From: Branchiostoma floridae
Lineage: Eukaryota; Chordata; Leptocardii; Amphioxiformes; Branchiostomatidae
NCBI RefSeq assembly: GCF_000003815.2
Contig: NC_049989.1
Location: 14,634,502-14,696,501, forward strand
Length of the DNA: 62,000 bases
Direction: 5' to 3'
Below are positions 12,801 through 21,800 of the stretch, one piece after another (within the stretch, counting starts at the first letter, position 1; the number at the start of each line of letters is the position of its first letter). The translations under genes were made by a program, and so were the position numbers. Under the pieces are notes generated by a model, which did no database searches, had not been told where the DNA came from, and worked only from the letters and a program-made list of their open reading frames with translations.

Positions 12801-15800
12801 TGCGGCGACCCATTTGCGTATCTGGCGCCCGCCGCTGGGCCGCATGCTATCAAAATATTACCAAAGACGACTGCATCATTTTCAAAGGTGTATAAACATC
12901 GATTTTTAATAAAAACTATCGGGAAATCACGGCAAAATTCGAGAATTTTCCGCTTGTTTTTTGACGGCCGAAATTTCAAAATGGCGCTTGCGAGGTGATA
13001 GGGGTCAATGGGATAGCCTACTGTAATGCGGGTAGAAATGATGCGTGGGGTGTTTTTATCTTCTACATTCAACCGTAAAATTAATTTCAAATTTATTCGT
13101 TACAAAGATATATGCAGCAGGTATAAAATAAGTTCATGAACTTAAAACTTTTTCTAAAATAGAACGTGCCGGTGTTTCTTTTTAACAAGCTGCTCACCCA
13201 TGCTTTCAGTGAAGTATCCCGGCAAGCGGCAAATGTCATTTACAGTCGCCGCGCCGGAGATTTGTTTTAGCTTGTTTATCTTGGAAATTTTCTTCATTTT
13301 CAGAAGATATGGGACTTAAAACCCATACCAGGAGATAAACAAATCCACATGCTTTATTTTCATGGGTAATATTGCTAAAGTCAACCTGTCATTTTTGCCG
13401 CGTTGCCGGATTTTGAAAGAAGGTTCAGACGCGGCGCGACCATGTGCTTCATTGTGGCGGTAGGACAATACGCAGAAATACGTTATTTTCTGGCCTGTTG
13501 GCTGCGATTAAAAAGTTACATAGGCATCTAGCGTTGTTTTTAGATGATACTAGTATACAACAAGAAAGAGATTTCCGGTTTTCCAGAAAACCGGTTTTTG
13601 ACATTCCGGTTTTAACCGGACTTGAACCGAAAGTTATAGCAAGTCCAAGTCCGGTTCGGTGAACCGGTACGCACCACTAATACCCACACTGACGTTTTTA
13701 TAATTAACCCTACAAATCACCTGTTCCAGGTAACTCTACCCAACTCACCTGTGAAGAAGAAGAGCCAGCAGGAAGAAGAGGAAGAGGAGGAGGAGGAGTC
13801 TGATGTGGAGTCGGTCAGCGAAGTCCAGAGTGTGACCAGTGAGGCCAGCACTGTCCGCAAGGGCAGACCTGGTCAGTAATACCTCCCTCAGACCACTTGT
13901 ACTTTGACTTTATTAGTTTTGCAATGGGGACTATACAATGTGCACACCACTTGTACTGATTTGTTGTATGAAAGATTGATACCATTGTCTATTACAAATG
14001 GGTGAAGGATGGATTTGAAAGGATTAGAAGAATTTGTGTGTGGATTGGATATGAAAGGATTTAGAAGAATTTGTGTGTGTGTGTGCCTGAGCATGCATGT
14101 GTGTGTGTGAGAAAGAGCATTCATATCATGTCACTCGTTCTCATTGAAATGTAAAAAATGGCATTTTTTTGTCGAAAAATAAATCGGCTTTATTTTCAGT
14201 GAAAGCTACCTGGTTGTCAAGAAAAATTCCTCTGTTAACCATAGCCAAAAATGGCAACTTATTATTTTCGGTGACCGTCCCATTGGTTATGTAGTACAGG
14301 GCAATTAACAAACGTTATGTGAGTGTGTGAGATAGAGCATGCATCTGTGTGTCTGGGTCTGTTGTAAAATGCATGCATAGATGTTTAACTTGTCCAACGT
14401 TCAAACAGCCAATTTTAACTCTTGGAAACAGAGATATTGCCTTGGTTTGACTATTTAATATATTATTTTAGAGTGACAGTATGTGAGGTGGAAGATTATG
14501 CAACCAGTGACTGTAAGGATGAGAAGGTTGATCATGTGGCAGTAAAATGCGGACAGAATTTACAGAAATGAAGGAATACATAGATTGTATTTTATTGTGT
14601 ACAGTGACGAAACACAGAGGCGTTGAGAAGACCCACCCTCCCCTGGGACAGAACCTGTGGTTTGTGTACTCCAAGAAGGATGATGTCGACAAACTGATAC
14701 AGAACCTGAGCACACAGGGCATCAGGGAGTCTGCTCTTAGAGAGGAGCTGGAGAAAAGATATCAGGTACTGGGAATTCAGTTACATTTACTGTAGTATTA
14801 TTTCGTGAAAAGAGGGGGGTTTTCTAAGTGTTTAATAGATTTTCAGTCAAAGTGATCATTCTATAGTGCAGTTGTATACAGCATTGTTATTCACTTTTGA
14901 GGGGTCACCACCTAAATTAAACTATTGCAAAAGTTTCAAGGTATACAGTAATACCCTGGCTGTGAGCAATATTAGTATATTTACATGGTATCATGTTGAC
15001 TAAACAATCAATTCAGCTACAGTATGTAGCTGTTCATAATGGCATGTAATCTTCACAATGCCACTCATAAATTGGTAGGAGTTTTTGAAAAAAAAAAAAC
15101 ATTACGGACAAGAATTATATTATATTTTATTCAGGTACAAGCTGTTTCTATTTTTGTCATGAATGTTATTTTATCAGCTGTAGTATCAACAAGATATTTA
15201 TCTTGTCATGTGCACCATTCCACAATCATATCTCTTTCTGCAATGTTTATACTTCTATAGAAAACATTACCTGAATACTTGTTAAAAGTACCTGTATGAA
15301 GAATGTAATTGTTTTGTTGTTGTAATAATCAGGACATCAAGTCTTCGCTGAACAACTTCTCCAAAAGGAACCAGCAGCTGAGGAGTTCTGATGGGGACCA
15401 GGAGCTTCTGGATGCCTACAAGAGGGACCTGGAGGAGATAGAGACTAAGGTGTGTTTGTTCCTTCCCTTGGTGTACAGAGGTTTTGTTTCTGTTAGTCTG
15501 CATGTTTGTTTCCTTGTGTGTTTGTCTTCATTTTTGTGTCAGTATACAATGTCATTCATAATTATTTGAATATACAGTCAGTAAAGTGGCAGGAAGTGTG
15601 TGGGAAAATAGTGTCACCAAAAAGGTCAGATTGGCAGGGAAGTATAGTTCAGAGGTGGAACAACTAGTCAGTAATCAGACTTTGGCAGTCATTCAAGGTC
15701 AGGGGTCAATGGAAGAGGCTACTGATTCACGGGGGAGGTAGTGTTTTTTGTCTGTTTTTGCAGTTCTTTATTTTCTATATTCTAGTCATTTTCACTGTAT

Positions 15801-18800
15801 AGTAGCATATTTCACAGGCATGAGATCTTCGAACTCTTGATTATATTTGCATATTGTAACTGAGATACAAATGTGTAAAGTCAGATATAGTTTCTCAGTC
15901 CTGGAAATCCCTGTACCCACTTAGCTTATGACAAAGTCCATATACAAAATGTAGTGCCAAACTAGATATCAATTCAAATCTTACCAATAAAGGAAACACA
16001 TTTCCCTGACAGTTGGAGAAGGGAGGTCTAGGAAACGTTGAGAACCCTGCCAAGTGGCTGAAACGTCTGGAGAAAACAGACAAGCTGTCTGAGCTGGGCA
16101 GTCTGCTGGTGGAGGTGCAGGGAGGGGTGCTGCAGAAGTTTCTGAAAGGTGAGGACATAGAGCTGTATACCGATACAGTACCGATACAGTCCCGGATACA
16201 ATAAATAAGGACTGTTACAGGTACAAAATACCAGAACCCTTGTGTACCATACTGTAACATGCATTGGCATAATACCGGTCATAAGCCTTATACCGGTCGA
16301 TTAAAACTAGTTTAAAGAGATCTACACATGCAACAATAGTTATTTCTGAGGTATGCACACTTCAGACATCTAGGTGTCCAATACATAATTTACAAAGCAT
16401 CGATAACAATGCATTCGAAGACAACAAGGCCAAAAGTTTTCAGGTCATTTTTGGGGCAGGCGAGCTCGTCGTGGGACAAACACACTGTCACGTTCATCGC
16501 CAGATTTGTAGATAATAATCACATGTGCTCACGGCACAAGACGAGCATGATTCAACAGCAATCTTGAATTTCTTTTGGTGACCTACAACTCATGTAAAAG
16601 TGTGAGGAACCGTTGCATTATCGCCCGGATCTACGGCTGAATGGGTCAAATTGAACGTACGCCGCCATTTTCCCGCCATTTTTAATGCTACGGCCAGCAG
16701 TAAAGTTTTACGTCATAGCGGTTGTGACGGACCAAAATTAAAAGAAAATTCTTGTCAGTATAGGCCCATTTTCTCATGACTTTTTGTATGCTCATGCAGA
16801 TTTTTGTTTTGTGCAACTACTAACAGGAAAGAAAGGAACAACAGAGGATGTATAAAGGTACATAGCGGCAGTTAATTGTGCCGTGTTTCGTTCGGCCGGT
16901 ATAGTGCACCCCCTTCCAACCACGCGCCCGTTCTCCGTGCAATTCCGCGGTGTGTTCCAATTACGATATTATGTTTTTAGCAGGACCAGAGAGACAAAAT
17001 AATTTACACAGAAGAAGTGGCAAAGGTAAGCTGTAACAGCAACATGTAACTGGAGAAAATGATGCGTTGATCATTTGCCAAATTAGCATTGCTTGAGAAA
17101 TTGCAGTAAACCGACCGGTATTATGCCAATGGATGTTACCTATAATCCACAACACATGTGCCATGCACAGAGGGACTGCCTGTCTGTCACTTAGCACTAC
17201 ACAAGGGAACTGACAGAAGGGTTTTTCTTTAAAGTAAGGCAAATAGTACTTTTAGATGGTAAAAAAAAAAAACATTCCAAACTTGCAGAGACATTTTGCA
17301 TACATGTTAGTGTTCAGAAAAAATATGTTATAATTTTTTCATTGTCAGCATGGGGATAATTTTTGTCTTAGTTTCCATAGAATAATCCCTACTGGTGATG
17401 TTGGTGGTATGGAATCATAGATCCTACGCAATAGGTTTGTGTCTAGTGCAGTTAAACACTGTATATATCAGTTCAAACATACTTTTTTCGTTATCAAAGG
17501 TCATCAAATATTTGATCAAGCAGTTACAAATTCAGGTCTGGACCTGTACCTAAACCTGTGTACCTGTACCTAAAATTTGTTTAGGTACACTGCTCTATGA
17601 GGACACTTGTCATAATGTTTCTGTGATTGACATATGTCAGAAACAATACTTTTACAGAAAGTATCTTGTAAGGTTGTGTTTGCATATATAAGGATGTTAG
17701 GGGTTTGTACCAGTACAGAAAATTCAGGTCCAGGTCCAGAAGATCATAGGACCTAATGCATTAGTAGCTGGATGAACAGATTATTTCTATTGACTAGATT
17801 TTTCTTTAAATATTTTGTTTTGTTTCCATATAAGGTATGATGGCACCTCAAAAGAAGAAGCCAAAGGAACCCAAAGAGGAAGAAGCAGACAAAGAGGAGA
17901 ACAAAGAAGAAGAAAAAGAGGAGCAAGATGAAGAGGAAAATGAGGAGGAGGAAGATGATGATGATGATGAAGATAAGGTGAGATTTACAATACAAAATTG
18001 AAATCTTTTATTTTCTTTGTGTGTCTAGAAATTGTTACCTGAGTAATAATGAGACTTCAGACATGTACTATAGAAACACATTTTGCAACTGCTATGGCCT
18101 ATTGTACAGATAGATGTTTTAATGTATATGTATGTATGGGTGATCTTTTGTGTACCTATGGGTTTTTTTATACCTGAAATAAAGAATAAAGATAACAGTC
18201 TGTCACTGAAAAGGTGTAATTGTTAATTCACCTCTGTTGTTGTTTTCTGTTATTGTTCTTATTTTGCTATTTTATGAGCATAGGATTCCCATTAGCACCT
18301 TTTCCCAATGTTAGTGAAACATGTGACAAAAATTGATCTTGATCTTTAGGGCCTTGTCACATGAGACTGTTGGATGATCCGAAACTGAGGACAGTCTTAG
18401 GACAGTTGTACAACTGTCCTGTAAACTTCAGCTGCATTGGATCCTTGTCAGTAGTTGGTTCTCTTGCAGCCTGTTCAGAAATTCTACTGCATAAAAATCG
18501 TATGATGACGTATGATAAATGTGACCTTTTGAAGTTAAAGTCCTTCCTGCGCCTGATTGCGCATAGGGCGGCGCCCATCTCCGTTTCAGTAGCCCTTGGG
18601 CCAGACAACGCAATCACTACAGCAGGGGGCTAGTCCACTGGTAGTGGTGTGTGTTCACCTTCCATACTCTTTCCCGAATGCTGAGTGCTAAGCAGAGAAA
18701 GCAGCATGTACCATTTTTAAAGTCTTTGGTATGACTTGGCCGGGATCGAACTCACGACCTACGGAATGGAAGGTGAACACTCTACCCACTCAGCCATTGC

Positions 18801-21800
18801 ACTGGTTTTAAAATGTGACCTTTATTTTAAATTTAATTTTTTTTTTGTTCTTCATAGGATGAAAACGAGGTCCAGTTGTACGAGCCTCGCGAGGTGGAGC
18901 TGTGGCGCCAGGCGAGTGCGGAGTGTCCCACGATGTCGCGCCTGCACGTGATGATGGGCATGCTGGACGCCTGCATCAAGTGGGACAAGTCTGCGGAGAA
19001 CGCCAAGTGTAAGGTGTGCCGCAAGAAGGGGGAGGAGGAGCGCCTGCTGCTGTGTGACGAATGTAATCAGGTATGGCTAGAGCTGTTTACCTTTGCAAAT
19101 CATATAGGTACAGGTACAGGACAAGTATAGGGGTTTAGGTACAAGTCCGAACCTGCACCTGTACCTAAACAAGTTTGATTAATTATCTGGAGATTAAACA
19201 TGTAACTAACTGTCTACTTGAATTATCATTGTTGTTTGGGGAATTACATTACTTGAATCTCCAAACATTTTCTTGGCAAGTTTCATGTAATTTTCAATTG
19301 CATGGTTATCACAGTTGTCATTTTTGATTAGGGAATTACTTACCTGTAGTGTTGAGAATTAGTGTCTATTAATGCTTTAGTATGTTTAGGTATAAGTACA
19401 GTTATACTAGATGGTTAGATCCAGACCTGTACCTAAAAGGTACAGCTATTAGGTATACAGCCCTTGGTACTTTTTCCTACTGGTCAGGTCTAGGTGAAGT
19501 GATGTTTTTGTTGAGGAAAAAAAAAGAAGGAAAGATATTTTTAATTGTACAAACAAGGGGAAGTGGTAGCAATCCCTTCTTGTAAAAAAAATACCCTACT
19601 GCTGATACAGCAAGAAAACTTGCTGCCTTATGTGCCACTAGACTAAAAAAGGGTGTTAATGAATAAGTGTGAAGAAAGGAAATTTCTAGACAAAACTCTT
19701 TGTAAGGAATAGCACAGAAATTTCTTTGTTAGGAAAATTAGTGATATTGATATCTCTAGAATCTTACCCTTTGGAGATGGAAAGATCCTTGACTAAGACA
19801 ATGCAGGACATTTTTCCTTAAGCCACAGGAATGTTATAACACATTGTTGCCACTGCTTCCTTCTTCTCAGGCATACCACATCTTCTGCCTGCGCCCTGCG
19901 CTGTCGTGTGTTCCCCCGGGAGAGTGGAGGTGCCCCGCCTGCATCCCTCGCCAGGCCAGGGTGTGGTCAAGGGGACGGAACTACAGGGAGATGGACGAAG
20001 GTTGGTACACACTCAAGATACTTTGCATCAAGGATGTGGATATTTTAAAAGTCTTCGTCTTCTCGAAAACATTAAACTTTTTTCAGACTCAAAAACTTTG
20101 ACCCACTGGAATTTTCGAACAAATTTCTCTCGGATTTATTTCGGATATCTGACAGCATTCTGTAGACACATGATCACATATTGTTACAGCAACAGTCATT
20201 CACTTCGCATTCCCCCAAGTTGGTTCTGTGTTGTTGTGGTGATGTTTTGTATGAAAATACTGTAAATCTTGAAACTTTTGCAGTGACCTGTCCACCAAGA
20301 CACTATGAATATGGGTCTACAGTGTGAATTCAAAACACTATGTCTACGGAAATCTCCTTTTCCCTCTGACAGCACAATAAAACCACTGCAAAAGTAAATG
20401 TATTTAAAGTTACGCCAACAAAGGCTTTGGTAACTTTGCAGTCTCTGTTTCTTGTTGACTCATTCCTTTCCTCCCTCCCACCGTCCCAGGTGACTACCAG
20501 AGCAGTGACGATGACGAAGACAAACCGCGCACGCGCTGCGGCAGGAGAGACCAGGGGATCATCCACAGGGAGGAGTGCGTGGTTTGTTACGAGGAGGGCG
20601 AGCTGGTACCGTGTTCCACCTGCCCGCTGGTGTTCCACAAGGAGTGCCACATCCCTGCGCTACGCAACTTCCCTCGCGGGAACAACTGGGTCTGCTGCGC
20701 ATGTCAGAACCCCTCCAAGTACAGGCAGTTACGGTAGGTTGTATAGAACTTCAGGGATGGTATTTCTTCCTTTGACATCCGTTGAAAAATTATTAACGGT
20801 TGAAAGCAGGAAAAGAACAGGATTCTGTAAAGTAGGAGGTGCCCAGGTGGCAGTTTAAAAAAAAAGACAAGATTAACAAACAAACAAATAAATAAACAAA
20901 TAGATACACAATTTGTTATGATTTTGTAAGGGCTCCCTTGGAAATCAGTCAACTTAAGGGATTGCCCTAACGATTCATAAATGAAAAGATAAGAATACAT
21001 TCATGACTGACATAAACATATGACCATGTTAAACCCTACAAGCGAAAAGCTATCCTTTAACTGCCCCATTCTGCCATCTTTACATGTGTTATTAGACCTT
21101 CAATAGTTTGGCAAGCAATTTTTGGCCATTGTCTCACTGTTATTTGTCAATATTTTGTGGTATTATAGAATTCTGAGAAGTTATCTAAAGGAAGTGTCAG
21201 AAATCATGGCCTGTTCAACAGTTAAATACATTAGATTTTCTTTTTAATTTCATTTAGGAAAGCCAAACCAAGTCAACCACCTCCCAAGCAGCAGCCAACC
21301 AGACAGACATCCAGACAAACCAGCACCTCACGACAGGCAGCAGCCTCCTCAACATCACCCAGCACATCATCACAGTCGACCAATCAGACCAGGGCATCTA
21401 CACAAGCAGCCAATCAGAGCAGGGCATCCACAGCCAATCAGAGCAGGGCATCCACACAAGCAGCCAATCAGGGCAGGAATACAGCAGCATCCAGGAGAGC
21501 ACAGCAACCAGTGCCTAACAACAAAGAGGAGAGGTAGATCATCCTTTTAGAAGTCATCATGATTTTACTCAATGTCAGTCACTCACACATCTAATGGTTG
21601 AGATTGAATAAGGCAGTTGTATAGGTTGAACATCTGATATAAAAAAAAAAGAAAATGTAAAACTTATATTTTTCCTGTTCCTGTTTTCAGGGGAGAACTA
21701 CATTCTAGGAGGACCAACAATGAACTTAAGACATGTGAAGACATCTTGCAGAAACTTATGAGGAACAAGTAAGATATTACACTTTTTTGATACACCTTAC

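Noticed and set aside
16961-17242. Repeated short frame HWHNTGRFTAISQAML in three places
   Set aside because: It lies at the end of the TA-target element and recurs only because the element does; no start, domain or conservation beyond the repeat.
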